DNA of 64,000 nt from Gibbula magus (lineage: Eukaryota > Mollusca > Gastropoda > Trochida > Trochidae), in contig OW388296.1 of NCBI GenBank assembly GCA_936450465.1, forward strand, positions 51,620,931-51,684,930, written 5' to 3'. The translations under genes were made by a program, and so were the position numbers. The stretch's first letter is position 1. Each line of letters starts with the position of its first letter. This document shows positions 11,280 to 25,016 of this stretch, one piece after another. A model generated the notes under the pieces. The model saw nothing but the letters and a program-made list of their open reading frames with translations, did no database searches and was not told the DNA's origin.

Positions 11280-12610
11280 CTTCCACCCAGCCATTCACTC
11301 ACCCTCCCTCCCTCCCAAACTCACTCACCCACCCTCCCTCCCTCCCTCCCACTCTCTCACCCTCCCTCCCTCCCACACTCACTCACTCACCTTCCCTCCC
11401 ACACTCTCTCACCCTCCCTCCCACACTCACTCTCTCACCCTCCCTACCTCCCTCCCTCACTCTCTCACCCTCCCTCCCACACTCACTCACCCTCCCTCCC
11501 TCCGTCACTATCTCACAATCCCTCCCTCCCTCCCATATTCACTCACTCCCTCCCTCCCATATTCACTCACTCTCTCTCTCACCCTCCCTCCCACACTCAC
11601 TCACCCACCCTCCCTCCCTCACTCACTCACCCTCCCTCCCTCCGTCACTATCTCACCCTCTCTCCCTCCCTCCCACCCTCCCTCCATCCCACACCCACTC
11701 ACTCACTAACTCACCCACACACTCAGGCTCCCTCCCTCCCACATTAACTAACTCCCTCACACACTCATCCTCCCTCCCTCCCTCATACTCACTCACTCTT
11801 TTAACCTCCTTCTATCACTCACTCTCTCACTCTTCCTCCCTCCCTCACTCTCACCCTCCCTCCCTCACTTTCTCACCCTCCCTCCCACAAATTTAATCAT
11901 CCTCTAACCCTCCACCCTCCCTCCCTCCGTCACTATCTCACCCTCTCTTCCTCCCTCCTTCCCAAAAACACTCACCCTCCCTCACTACCACATTCACTCA
12001 CTCACTCACCCTCCCTCCCTCACACACTCACCCTCTCTCCCTCCCTCCAATACTCACCCATTCACTCTTTTACCCCCCCCCCCCCCCTCTCTCATTCACT
12101 CTCTCACTCATCCAACCTCCCTCACTCTCTCACCCTCCCTCCCACACATTTACTCACCCTCTCTACCTCCCTCCCTCCTTTCCAAACCAACTCACTCACA
12201 CACTCACCCTCCCTCCCTCCCATACTCACTCACTCACTCTCCCTCCCTCCCTCTCTCTCTCCCTTCCGCCCTCACTTTCTCACCCTCCCTCCCATCCCAC
12301 ATTCACTCACCCTTTCTCCCTCCCTCACTCCCACACTCACTCACCCTCCCTCCCTCCCACACTCACTCACCCTCCCTCCCTTCCTCCCTCTCACACTCAC
12401 TCACCCACTCACCCTCCTTCCCACAGCCACTCACTCACCCACTCACCCTCCCTCCCACCTTCCCTCACTCACTCACCTCCCTCACTCACACACTCACAAT
12501 CCCTCCCTCCCATACTCACTCTTTCAACCTCCCTCTCTCACTCACACTCTCACACTCCCTCCCTCACTCTCTCACCCTCTCTCTCTCTCACACTCAATCA
12601 TTCTCTCTCA
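11280..12610. repeat. Polypyrimidine array, unit 3
   Basis: About 1.33 kb, the same internal order as unit 2 with small deletions and a poly-C run near 12072-12087. Confidence 0.95.
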
Positions 12611-12629
12611 CAAACTGTGACATTCGCCT

Positions 12630-12869
12630 TCAGACAAGAAATGTTAATGCACTGGTTCTCTTGAACATCTCCTTGAAAAACTTCAAGACACGTGAACATA
12701 GGCTGGAAAATAAAGAGGGCTTAGGGGTGTCTGCGACCTCAGTGTCTTCCAGGTCAATTTTCGTAAAGTCCCGGTCATCAACAATTGGAACACGGCAAAT
12801 ATTGACCGACACTGAGGTGCTCTGGGATGTTTCTGGGAACAGGGACTTGGCCTCTCTCAAGACAATAGG
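12630..12869 (-). pseudogene. Exon-like open segment, unit 3 (stop lost, extended)
   Basis: The TGA that ends other copies reads TTA here, because the plus strand has GTTAATGCAC instead of GTTCATGCAC. The frame runs on for five more codons (LTFLV) to the next TGA at 12630. A change of the stop codon in one copy argues against tight selection on a protein end. Confidence 0.35.
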
Positions 12870-15800
12870 CTGGTGGAGAGAAAAGGGAAAAAGTGTTATT
12901 TGACCACTGAATATAATACCAGTCAAAACGAGTTGGCATTTACAGGTTCTAGGAATCATGTCTTATCATGCATTGATACCTGCAGAAGTAGGCATCATGC
13001 AGTTTCAACTTTTAAAACTACGAATTTAAAATGGCTACATTGGTCAGTTTAACTGATATGAAGTAAATGGAGAAAGCTGAACTACATATTTGCATTCAAA
13101 TGACTCAGTGGTTGGCAGTTAATGCTCCAAAGGCATATTTACATGGAAAATTTTTATGAAAATATGTACATGACAAGATTGGATCTTGATCTTTTGTTAG
13201 TAGGAAATCTAGGCTGTGGACATTCATTTTCAAGAACATGTTCATTTCCTGTGTTAACATACTTTACGGGGAGCAAGAGGTGTCAGGGTGGGGTGGACAA
13301 GAGCGGTAGGGCTTTCATATGCAGTATAAGCTGTAAGTGGTAAAGAGGAGGATTAAGACAGTGTACAATAGTCTTAGTCGGCGTGATATATTGTTTCATT
13401 ATATTGGTGTCACTGTGTAAGCTCACGGAGTAACAAAACAAACAATATGTGGAAACGGAATATCCCTCATGTCATGGGTTTTGTCATTACTTTAGGTTTA
13501 TTACATTTTACAGACCAGAATGTACATTACTTGTTTTTTTAATGGTACAAATACATAGGGAACAGATTGATTTGGGAACAGAACTGCGACTCAAATCACA
13601 CTTTCTGTAATGAAAGATAAACCAAAATGGCAGACATGTTTCTGCAACTTTGGTAAAATTTGCTTTTACCCATAGTATCGAAATAAAACACGTAAGGGCG
13701 TGTTACTTCCAAAATAATGGTACCTTGTATGTATATGACCGAGCTCATGTTGGCAACTGAAGGTATTGGCAGTTCCAAACAAGAAAAACTTCGAAAAAAT
13801 CACGAGAGCAAAAAAAGAGAGATCTGGGCAACAGTGATTGTTGACAGAAAAGACAATCGTTGTCATGGATGTACACGATCTCGTGAGATCTCGAGAGAAA
13901 GGTCACGTGACATGATGGGGCCCGAGTTGGGTGGCGCAACATTCAAACGTGACTGTAACTTGTAGAACAGTATGGAAGACACAGTATATCTTGTATACGT
14001 TTCCCAGGGATAGCCACAGATGATACTTCGTTAGTTGTTTAGTGACAAAAGCGTTGAAAGTATTTATCTTGAGAAAATGCACACCTTAATGTCGCCTCCA
14101 ACAGTTCAGCTGGCCTGACGTTGGCAACGAGAGTGATCTGCCCCTGATGCCTAGTCACGCCACTGGGTGACAATTAGGGTTGGAACCTGACCTCAGTGCA
14201 CAATTCATTTTCAGTGCATTTATCATGAGAAACAAGTTTGAATAATGAACTACCTGACATTCCCGGAGCACAGGACTTGCTGTGAAGTCAAAACAAACCT
14301 CTCTGCACTACACAATTGCAAACCAACGTGGGGGTTGACCAGCCCAATTTTAATTGAGATATCACTGGAAAATGCAGACATATACACTGACGTGTCACTG
14401 ACAACACACTAAAGTGCACAGAATCAACATACTTTATACCCACCACCCGTCCAAAAGCACTGACATTAAAAATCTAGCAAAATTACTGTTGGTAGTATAC
14501 TCTCTCACGTCTCAATAAATTCCCGAAACATAATGTAAAAAAACTGGAACTGGCTGTCCCACAATACCCTACTATATTCCAGTACCTACTTCCTCCTCCC
14601 CGCAACCACTTCCGGATCAATTTAACCGTGACCTCAGGCCAAATCTTGCGTTTTTAAACTTGAAATGTCGTTATCTTTCATTTTGTATGTGTACAAATAA
14701 TCACATGAAATATTTTTAAAAAAAACAACCAAAACTGTCATTTATTTGTGTTTAGATATGTTTGTCAAAAACAGAACCATGTGGAAGATTGAGCCACAAT
14801 GAATAATGGGAGAGCACATGAGAGGAAGTATTTAAGAAGAAATACAATTTCTCTAAATGGATCAATTTGTTTGAAAACTGCTACTGCTGAAATAAACTGG
14901 TGTGACACTTTAGTGATGGTTGTTGGAAATCCCTTTTTTCAGTTCAATGTGAAACATTCCAGTTTTTCTGCCTGTCTCTTAAGTTATTACTTATTCAAAG
15001 ATATACTGTCATACTTTTACTTACATTCTTTATTTTCAAATTTGGTTTGGACTGTGTTCTAATTATGGACAGATTTATATTAATTTGACACTTTCTAATG
15101 CAGAATTCTGTCTTGTAAACAACCTTTGCGCATCGCACAGATGAAGCACCCAATCAGGATTCTCCTTGTCTTCTAGGGAGAAACTGTTCAATATTTAACA
15201 GAGTTGATGCTAGAAAATCTGAAGGGAGTCACCTCTTTGGCAAAAGAATGACTAATGCAGGCCAACCACAATATTTTTGTGAAATGAAACTATTCCCCAT
15301 GGTGGTTCTGCACAGTCTGTGTGAACAAAACTCGCTTTAATTTTTTGAAATATGTATGACCTTATTGCGCGTAGTACTGAAGACAATGATAGAAACCGAT
15401 TTCTTCAACAAAGTTGTAACCTCATAAAAGTTTGTCCTTCCAGAGTACTGACCAAGACTGTGCTGTAAATTGCTGCATTTGTTAACTCTACCTGCAGTGG
15501 GCCAACTTATTGTCATTCCATATGAAGAGAATCCAGCAGGGGGAAATATTATATTTCTATTAAGAAATGTTAATCCTTTTTCTATTCGCATTTATAATAT
15601 TCCTTTTTTAGGTCAACAGGCCTGAAAGACCTGATGGGCTTATGGCATGGAATGGCGTCCGGCGTCTGGCTTTTTCGACTCCTTCTCAAGAACCAGCGAC
15701 TCTATAGAGCTGAAATTGTATATGCAGACTCCTTGGCCATTGGGGATTCTAAATTGTAGATTTGTTGACCTTGTGACCCCAAATGTGGGTCACAGGGATC

Positions 15801-16422
15801 ATGACCTATTTTCATGCAGACTCCTTGGCCAATGGGGATTCTAAATTGTAGATTTGTTGATCTTGTGACCCCAAATGTGGGTCACAGGGGTCATGACCTA
15901 TTTTCATCTTCTTCTCAAGTATGAAGAGCTCTAGAAAGCTGAATTGTTGTGTACAGACTCCTTGGCCAATGGGGATTTTAAATTGTAGATTTGTTGACAT
16001 TGTGAACCCAAATGTGGGTCAAACAAAAACAATATGTCTCCCGACTCTTCGGGCCGGAAGACATAACAATGAATATCTTTAGATAGAGCCTACATCATTG
16101 CTATACAAATTTTGACTGTGCATGTGCAGCATTAATTATCAAATAGATATAGATTTAAAAAAAAAGTCTGTGTGTCAGTTTTGAAGGAATTATTGTGTGG
16201 TTAATTTGAAAAGTTAAAATATTTGATTGCAAAGTAGTCAAGTTCTAAGTAAAGACATTCACAGTGATATCCATTCGGATGTGTTTTCAAAACATCAAAA
16301 TAACAGAATACAAAAAAGAGTAGACAGACAACATATATCAGTCTGATCACTATTTATTACAAGCAAAAGCAATGTCATTATCATATCCCCACAAAGTATA
16401 TACAAGTCCCCAAGAATAACCC

Positions 16423-17806
16423 TGCCTCTCTCCCTTCCACCCAGCCATTCACTCACCCTCCCTCCCTCCCAAACTCACTCACCCACCCTCCCTCCCTCCC
16501 TCCCACTCTCTCACCCTCCCTCCCTCCCACACTCACTCACTCACCTTCCCTCCCACACTCTCTCACCCTCCCTCCCACACTCACTCTCTCACCCTCCCTA
16601 CCTCCCTCCCTCACTCTCTCACCCTCCCTCCCTCACTCTCTCACCCTCCCTCCCACACTCACTCACCCTCCCTCCCTCCGTCACTATCTCACAATCCCTC
16701 CCTCCCTCCCATATTCACTCACTCCCTCCCTCCCATATTCACTCACTCACTCTCTCACCCTCCCTCCCACACTCACTCACCCACCCTCCCTCCCTCACTC
16801 ACTCACCCTCCCTCCCTCCGTCACTATCTCACCCTCTCTCCCTCCCTCCCACCCTCCCTCCATCCCACACCCACTCACTCACTAACTCACCCACACACTC
16901 AGGCTCCCTCCCTCCCACATTAACTCACTCCCTCACACACTCATCCTCCCTCCCTCCCTCATACTCACTCACTCTTTTAACCTCCTTCTATCACTCACTC
17001 TCTCACTCTTCCTCCCTCCCTCACTCTCACCCTCCCTCCCTCACTTTCTCACCCTCCCTCCCACAAATTTAATCATCCTCTAACCCTCCACCCTCCCTCC
17101 CTCCGTCACTATCTCACCCTCTCTTCCTCCCTCCTTCCCAAAAACACTCACCCTCCCTCACTACCACATTCACTCACTCACTCACCCTCCCTCCCTCACA
17201 CACTCACCCTCCCTCCCTCCCTCCAATACTCACCCATTCACTCTTTTACCCCCCTCTCTCATTCACTCTCTCACTCATCCAACCTCCCTCACTCTCTCAC
17301 CCTCCCTCCCACACATTTACTCACCCTCTCTACCTCCCTCCCTCCGTCACTATCTCACCCTCTCTCCCTCCCTCCTTCCCAAACCAACTCACTCACACAC
17401 TCACCCTCCCTCCCTCCCATACTCACTCACTCACTCTTACAACCTCCATCTCTCACTCACTCTCCCTCCCTCCTCTCTCTCTCCCTTCCGCCCTCACTTT
17501 CTCACCCTCCCTCCCATCCCACATTCACTCACCCTTTCTCCCTCCCTCCCTCCCACACTCACTCACCCTCCCTCCCTTCCTCCCTCTCACACTCACTCAC
17601 CCACTCACCCTCCTTCCCACAGCCACTCACTCACCCACTCACCCTCCCTCCCACCTTCCCTCACTCACTCACCTCCCTCACTCACACACTCACAATCCCT
17701 CCCTCCCATACTCACTCTTTCAACCTCCCTCTCTCACTCACACTCTCACACTCCCTCCCTCACTCTCTCACCCTCTCTCTCTCTCACACTCAATCATTCT
17801 CTCTCA
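16423..17806. repeat. Polypyrimidine array, unit 4
   Basis: About 1.38 kb, same internal order of variant words as in units 2 and 3. The shared order shows that the array was duplicated together with the whole unit rather than expanded independently in each. Confidence 0.95.
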
Positions 17807-17840
17807 CAAACTGTGACATTCGCCTTCAGACAAGAAATGT

Positions 17841-18065
17841 TCATGCACTGGTTCTCTTGAACATCTCCTTGAAAAACTTCAAGACACGTGAACATAGGCT
17901 GGAAAATAAAGAGGGCTTAGGGGTGTCTGCGACCTCAGTGTCTTCCAGGTCAATTTTCGTAAAGTCCCGGTCATCAACAATTGGAACACGGCAAATATTG
18001 ACCAACACTGAGGTGCTCTGGGATGTTTCTGGGAACAGGGACTTGGCCTCTCTCAAGACAATAGG
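17841..18065 (-). pseudogene. Exon-like open segment, unit 4
   Basis: Intact 75-codon segment with one replacement relative to the majority (SVLVNI instead of SVSVNI). Confidence 0.35.
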
Positions 18066-21000
18066 CTGGTGGAGAGAAAAGGGAAAAAGTGTTATTTGAC
18101 CACTGAATATAATACCAGTCAAAACGAGTTGGCATTTACAGGTTCTAGGAATCATGTCTTATCATGCATTGATACCTGCAGAAGTAGGCATCATGCAGTT
18201 TCAACTTTTAAAACTACGAATTTAAAATGGCTACATTGGTCAGTTTAACCGATATGAAGTAAATGGAGAAAGCTGAACTACATATTTGCATTCAAATGAC
18301 TCAGTGGTTGGCAGTTAATGCTCCAAAGGCATATTTACATGGAAAATTTTTATGAAAATATGTACATGACAAGATTGGATCGTGATCTTTTGTTAGTAGG
18401 AAATCTAGGCTGTGGACATTCATTTTCAAGAACATGTTCATTTCCTGTGTTAACATACTTTACGGGGAGCAAGAGGTGTCAGGGTGGGGTGGACAAGAGC
18501 GGTAGGGCTTTCATATGCAGTATAAGCTGTAAGTGGTAAAGAGGAGGATTAAGACAGTGTACAATAGTCTTAGTCGGCGTGATATATTGTTTCATTATAT
18601 TGGTGTCACTGTGTAAGCTCACGGAGTAACAAAACAAACAATATGTGGAAAAGGAATATCCCTCATGTCATGGGTTTTGTCATTACTTTAGGTTTATTAC
18701 ATTTTACAGACCAGAATGTACATTACTTGTTTTTTTAATGGTACAAATACATAGGGAACAGATTGATTTGGGAACAGAACTGCGACTCAAATCACACTTT
18801 CTGTAATGAAAGATAAACCAAAATGGCAGACATGTTTCTGCAACTTTGGTAAAATTTGCTTTTACCCATAGTATCGAAATAAAACACGTAAGGGCGTGTT
18901 ACTTCCAAAATAATGGTACCTTGTATGTATATGACCGAGCTCATGTTGGCAACTGAAGGTATTGGCAGTTCCAAACAAGAAAAACTTCGAAAAAATCACG
19001 AGAGCAAAAAAAGAGAGATCTGGGCAACAGTGATTGTTGACAGAAAAGACAATCGTTGTCATGGATGTACACGATCTCGTGAGATCTCGAGAGAAAGGTC
19101 ACGTGACATGATGGGGCCCGAGTTGGGTGGCGCAACATTCAAACGTGACTGTAACTTGTAGAACAGTATGGAAGACACAGTATATCTTGTATACGTTTCC
19201 CAGGGATAGCCACAGATGATACTTCGTTAGTTGTTTAGTGACAAAAGCGTTGAAAGTATTTATCTTGAGAAAATGCACACCTTAATGTCGCCTCCAACAG
19301 TTCAGCTGGCCTGACGTTGGCAACGAGAGTGATCTGCCCCTGATGCCTAGTCACGCCACTGGGTGACAATTAGGGTTGGAACCTGACCTCAGTGCACAAT
19401 TCATTTTCAGTGCATTTATCATGAGAAACAAGTTTGAATAATGAACTACCTGACATTCCCGGAGCACAGGACTTGCTGTGAAGTCAAAACAAACCTCTCT
19501 GCACTACACAATTGCAAACCAACGTGGGGGTTGACCAGCCCAATTTTAATTGAGATATGACTGGAAAATGCAGACATATACACTGACGTGTCACTGACAA
19601 CACACTAAAGTGCACAGAATCAACATACTTTATACCCACCACCCGTCCAAAAGCACTGACATTAAACATCTAGCAAAATTACTGTTGGTAGTATACTCTC
19701 TCATGTCTCAATAAATTCCCGAAACATAATGTAAAAAAACTGGAACTGGCTGTCCCACAATACCCTACTATATTCCAGTACCTACTTCCTCCTCCCCGCA
19801 ACCACTTCCGGGTCAATTTAACCGTGACCTCAGGCCAAATCTTGCGTTTTTAAACTTGAAATGTCGTTATCTTTCATTTTGTATGTGTACAAATAATCAC
19901 ATGAAATATTTTTTAAAAAAACAACCAAAACTGTCATATATTTGTGTTTAGAATTGTTGTCAAAAACAGAACCATGTGGAAGATTGAGCCACAATGAATA
20001 ATGGGAGAGCACATGAGAGGAAGTATTTAAGAAGAAATACAATTTCTCTAAATGGATCAATTTGTTTGAAAACTGCTACTGCTGAAATAAACTGGTGTGA
20101 CACTTTAGTGATGGTTGTTGGAAATCCCTTTTTTCAGTTCAATGTGAAACATTCCAGTTTTTCTGCCTGTCTCTTAAGTTATTACTTATTCAAAGATATA
20201 CTGTCATACTTTTACTTACATTCTTTATTTTCAAATTTGGTTTGGACTGTGTTCTAATTATGGACAGATTTATATTAATTTGACACTTTCTAATGCAGAA
20301 TTCTGTCTTGTAAACAACCTTTGCGCATCGCACAGATGAAGCACCCAATCAGGATTCTCCTTGTCTTCTAGGGAGAAACTGTTAAATATTTAACAGAGTT
20401 GATGCTAGAAAATCTGAAGGGAGTCACCTCTTTGGCAAAAGAATGACTAATGCAGGCCAACCACAATATTTTTGTGAAATGAAACTATTCCCCATGGTGG
20501 TTCTGCACAGTCTGTGTGAACAAAACTCGCTTTAATTTTTTGAAATATGTATGACCTTATTGCGCGTAGTACTGAAGACAATGATAGAAACCGATTTCTT
20601 CAACAAAGTTGTAACCTCATAAAAGTTTGTCCTTCCAGAGTACTGACCAAGACTGTGCTGTAAATTGCTGCATTTGTTAACTCTACCTGCAGTGGGCCAA
20701 CTTATTGTCATTCCATATGAAGAGAATCCAGCAGGGGGAAATATTATATTTCTATTAAGAAATGTTAATCCTTTTTCTATTCGCGTTTATAATATTCCTT
20801 TTTTAGGTCAACAGGCCTGAAAGACCCGATGGGCTTATGGCATGGAATGGCGTCCGGCTTTTTCGACTCCTTCTCAAGAACCAGCGACTCTATAGAGCTG
20901 AAATTGTATATGCAGACTCCTTGGCCATTGGTGATTCTAAATTGTAGATTTGTTGACCTTGTGACCCCAAATGTGGGTCACAGGGATCATGACCTATTTT

Positions 21001-21610
21001 CATGCAGACTCCTTGGCCAATGGGGATTCTAAATTGTAGATTTGTTGATCTTGTGACCCCAAATGTGGGTCACAGGGGTCATGACCTATTTTCATCTTCT
21101 TCTCAAGTATGAAGAGCTCTAGAAAGCTGAATTGTTGTGTACAGACTCCTTGGCCAATGGGGATTTTAAATTGTAGATTTGTTGACATTGTGAACCCAAA
21201 TGTGGGTCAAACAAAAACAATATGTCTCCCGACTCTTCGGGCCGGAAGACATAACAATGAATATCTTTAGATAGAGCCTACATCATTGCTATACAAATTT
21301 TGACTGTGCATGTGCAGCATTAATTATCAAATAGATATAGATTTCAAAAAAGTCTGTGTGTCAGTTTTGAAGGAATTATTGTGTGGTTAATTTGAAAAGT
21401 TAAAATATTTGATTGCAAAGTAGTCATGTTCTAAGTAAAGACATTCACAGTGATATCCATTCGAATGTGTTTTCAAAACATCAACATAACAGAATACAAA
21501 AAAGAGTAGACAGACAACATATATCAGTTTGATCACTATTTATTACAAGCTCAAGCAATGTCATTATCATATCCCCACAAAGTATATACAAGTCCCCAAG
21601 AATAACCCTG

Positions 21611-22986
21611 CCTCTCTCCCTCCCACCCAGCCATTCACTCACCCTCCCTCCCTCCCAAACTAACTCACCCACCCTCCCTCCCTCCCTCCCACACTCACTC
21701 ACTCACCTTCCCTCCCACACTCTCTCACCCTCCCTCCCACACTCACTCTCTCACCCTCCCTACCTCCCTCCCTAACTCTCTCACCCTCCCTCCCTCACTC
21801 TCTCTACCTCCCTCCAACACTCACTCACCCTCCCTCCCTCCGTCACTATCTCACCCTCCCTCCCTCCCTCCCATATTCACTCACTCACTCTCTCACCCTC
21901 CCTCCCACACTCACTCACCCACCCTCCCTCCCTCACTCACTCACCCTCCCTCCCTCACTCACTCACCCTCCCTCCCTCCGTCACTATCTCACCCTCTCTC
22001 CCTCCCTCCCACCCTCCCTCCATCCCACACCCACTCACTCACTAACTCACCCACACACTCAGGCTCCCTCCCTCCCTCCCACATTAACTCACTCCCTCAC
22101 ACACTCATCCTCCCTCCCTCCCTCATACTCACTCACTCTTTTAACCTCCTTCTATCACTCACTCTCTCACTCTTCCTCCCTCCCTCACTTTCTCACCCTC
22201 CCTTTCACAAATTTAATCACCCTCTAACCCTCCACCCTCCGTCACTATCTCACCCTCTCTTCCTCCCTCCTTCCCAAAAACACTCATCCTCCCTCACTAC
22301 CACATTCACTCACTCACTCACCCTCCCTCCCTCACACACTCACCCTCCCTCCCTCCCTCCCTCCCTCCCTCCAATACTCACTCATTCACTCTTTTAACCC
22401 CCTCTCTCATTCACTCTCTCACTCATCCAACCTCCCTCACTCTCTCACCCTCCCTCCCACACATTTACTCACCCTCTCTACCTCCCTACCTCCGTCACTA
22501 TCTCACCCTCTCTCCCTCCCTCCTTCCCAAACCAACTCACTCACACACTCACCCTCCCTCCCTCCCTCCCATACTCACTCACTTATTCTTACAACCTCCA
22601 TCTCTCACTCACTCTCCCTCCCTCCCTCTCTCTCTCCCTTCCGCCCTCACTTTCTCACCCTCCCTCCCATCCCACACTCACTCACCCTTTCTCCCTCCCT
22701 CACTCCCACACTCACTCACCCTCCCTCCCTCCCACACTCACTCACCCTCCCTCCCTTCCTCCCTCTCACACTCACTCACCCACTCACCCTCCTTCCCACA
22801 GCCACTCACTCACCCACTCACCCTCCCTCCCACCTTCCCTCACTCACTCACCTCCCTCACTCACACACTCACAATCCCTCCCTCCCATACTCACTCTTTC
22901 AACCTCCCTCTCTCACTCACACTCTCACACTCCCTCCCTCACTCTCTCACCCTCTCTCTCTCTCACACTCAATCATTCTCTCTCAC
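21611..22986. repeat. Polypyrimidine array, unit 5
   Basis: About 1.38 kb. It contains the private CTCCCTAACTCTCTC variant near 21770 that is also found in unit 7 near 32453. Confidence 0.95.
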
Positions 22987-23019
22987 AAACTGTGACATTC
23001 GCCTTCAGACAAGAAACGT

Positions 23020-23244
23020 TCATGCACTGGTTCTCTTGAACATCTCCTTGAAAAACTTCAAGACACGTGAACATAGGCTGGAAAATAAAGAGGGCTTAGG
23101 GGTGTCTGCGACCTCAGTGTCTTCCAGGTCAATTTTCGTAAAGTCCCGGTCATCAACAATTGGAACACGGCAAATATTGACCGACACTGAGGTGCTCTGG
23201 GATGTTTCTGGGAACAGGGACTTGGCCTCTCTCAAGACAATAGG
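23020..23244 (-). pseudogene. Exon-like open segment, unit 5
   Basis: Intact segment, majority sequence throughout. The splice-acceptor-like tract upstream is unchanged. Confidence 0.35.
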
Positions 23245-24019
23245 CTGGTGGAGAGAAAAGGGAAAAAGTGTTATTTGACCACTGAATATAATACCAGTCA
23301 AAACGAGTTGGCATTTACAGGTTCTAGGAATCATGTCTTATCATGCATTGATACCTGCAGAAGTAGGCATCATGCAGTTTCAACTTTTAAAACTACGAAT
23401 TTAAAATGGCTACATCGGTCAGTTTAACTGATATGAAGTAAATGGAGAAAGCTGAACTACATATTTGCATTCAAATGACTCAGTGGTTGGCAGTTAATGC
23501 TCCAAAGGCATATTTACATGGTAAAATTTTATGAAAATATGTACATGACAAGATTGGATCGTGATCTTTTGTTAGTAGGAAATCTAGGCTGTGCATGGAC
23601 ATTCATTTTCAAGAACATGTTCATTATTCCTGTGTTAACATACTTTACGGGGAGCAAGAGGTGTCAGGGTGGGGTGGACAAGAGCGGTAGGGCTTTCATA
23701 TGCAGTATAAGCTGTAAGTGGTAAAGAGGAGGATTAAGACAGTGTACAATAGTCTTAGTCGGCGTGATATATTGTTTCATTATATTGGTGTCACTGTGTA
23801 AGCTCACGGAGTAACAAAACAAACAATATGTGGAAAAGGAATATCCCTCATGTCATGGGTTTTGTCATTACTTTAGGTTTATTACATTTTACAGACCAGA
23901 ATGTACATTACTTGTTTTTTTAATGGTACAAATACATAGGGAACAGATTGATTTGGGAACAGAACTGCGACTCAAATCACACTTTCTGTAATGAAAGATA
24001 AACCAAAATGGCAGACATG

Positions 24020-24194
24020 GCAAACTTCCCATGGAACTCAAATGTTGTCAGGAGCTCACCACCTTCAAAACCAGGCTTAAAACTCATTTCTTCAGAGCTG
24101 CCTTTAACATCTCCTAATGTTTGCGCTTAGAGCATGTCATGGTGCATGGATTATAGCGCCATAGAAATGGTCTATTATTATTATTATTATTATT
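24020..24194 (+). mobile_element. 5'-truncated non-LTR retrotransposon 3' end in unit 5
   Basis: This insertion splits a site that is intact in other units. It is flanked by ACATG at 24015-24019 and 24195-24199. It encodes the very end of a reverse-transcriptase ORF (ELTTFKTRLKTHFFRAAF then stop), a common C-terminus in CR1/L2-type LINEs. A short 3' UTR follows (GCGCTTAGAGCATG...) and then a (TTA)n tail. Confidence 0.75.
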
Positions 24195-24897
24195 ACATGT
24201 TTCTGCAACTTTGGTAAAATTTGCTTTTACCCATAGTATCGAAATAAAACACGTAAGGGCGTGTTACTTCCAAAATAATGGTACCTTGTATGTATATGAC
24301 CGAGCTCATGTTGGCAACTGAAGGTATTGGCAGTTCCAAACAAGAAAAACTTCGAAAAAATCACGAGAGCAAAAAAAGAGAGATCTGGGCAACAGTGATT
24401 GTTGACAGAAAAGACAATCGTTGTCATGGATGTACACGATCTCGTGAGATCTCGAGAGAAAGGTCACGTGACATGATGGGGCCCGAGTTGGGTGGCGCAA
24501 CATTCAAACGTGACTGTAACTTGTAGAACAGTATGGAAGACACAGTATATCTTGTATACGTTTCCCAGGGATAGCCACAGATGATACTTCGTTAGTTGTT
24601 TAGTGACAAAAGCGTTGAAAGTATTTATCTTGAGAAAATGCACACCTTAATGTCGCCTCCAACAGTTCAGCTGGCCTGACGTTGGCAACGAGAGTGATCT
24701 GCCCCTGATGCCTAGTCACGCCACTGGGTGACAATTAGGGTTGGAACCTGACCTCAGTGCACAATTCATTTTCAGTGCATTTATCATGAGAAACAAGTTT
24801 GAATAATGAACTACCTGACATTCCCGGAGCACAGGACTTGCTGTGAAGTCAAAACAAACCTCTCTGCACTACACAATTGCAAACCAACGTGGGGGTT

Positions 24898-25016
24898 GAC
24901 CAGCCCAATTTTAATCCGATTTTTAGGGTACGAGTTATCCGTGGGTACGAATTCCCGGTGGGGACGAGTTCGTTTTGGGTACGAGTTTTCTGCATCCCGA
25001 CCAGCCCAATTTTAAT
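24898..25016. other. 101-bp private insertion with 18-bp flanking direct repeat
   Basis: GACCAGCCCAATTTTAAT occurs at 24898-24915 and again at 24999-25016, with 83 bp of new sequence between them. The new sequence contains GGTACGAG twice, plus the related GGTACGAA and GGACGAG. Other units have one copy of the flanking word. Either a short insertion with an 18-bp target duplication or a repair-mediated templated insertion would explain it. Confidence 0.7.

Larger units (their letters stand above)
10207..15336. repeat. Array unit 3
   Basis: Third unit, 5130 bp, minisatellite at 10596-10891. Relative to its neighbours it has lost the bases reading AAGAATAACCCTGCCTC before the polypyrimidine array. 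It carries a poly-C run near 12072-12087 inside that array. The stop codon of its minus-strand exon-like segment is changed (see 12630-12869). Confidence 0.95.
15337..20531. repeat. Array unit 4
   Basis: Fourth unit, 5195 bp, minisatellite at 15725-16020. Its right half carries variants (ATTAAACATCTAGC near 19661, GTCATATATTTG near 19934) shared with units 6, 7 and 8 but not with units 1, 2, 3 and 5. This points to unequal exchange or block duplication within the array. Confidence 0.95.
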
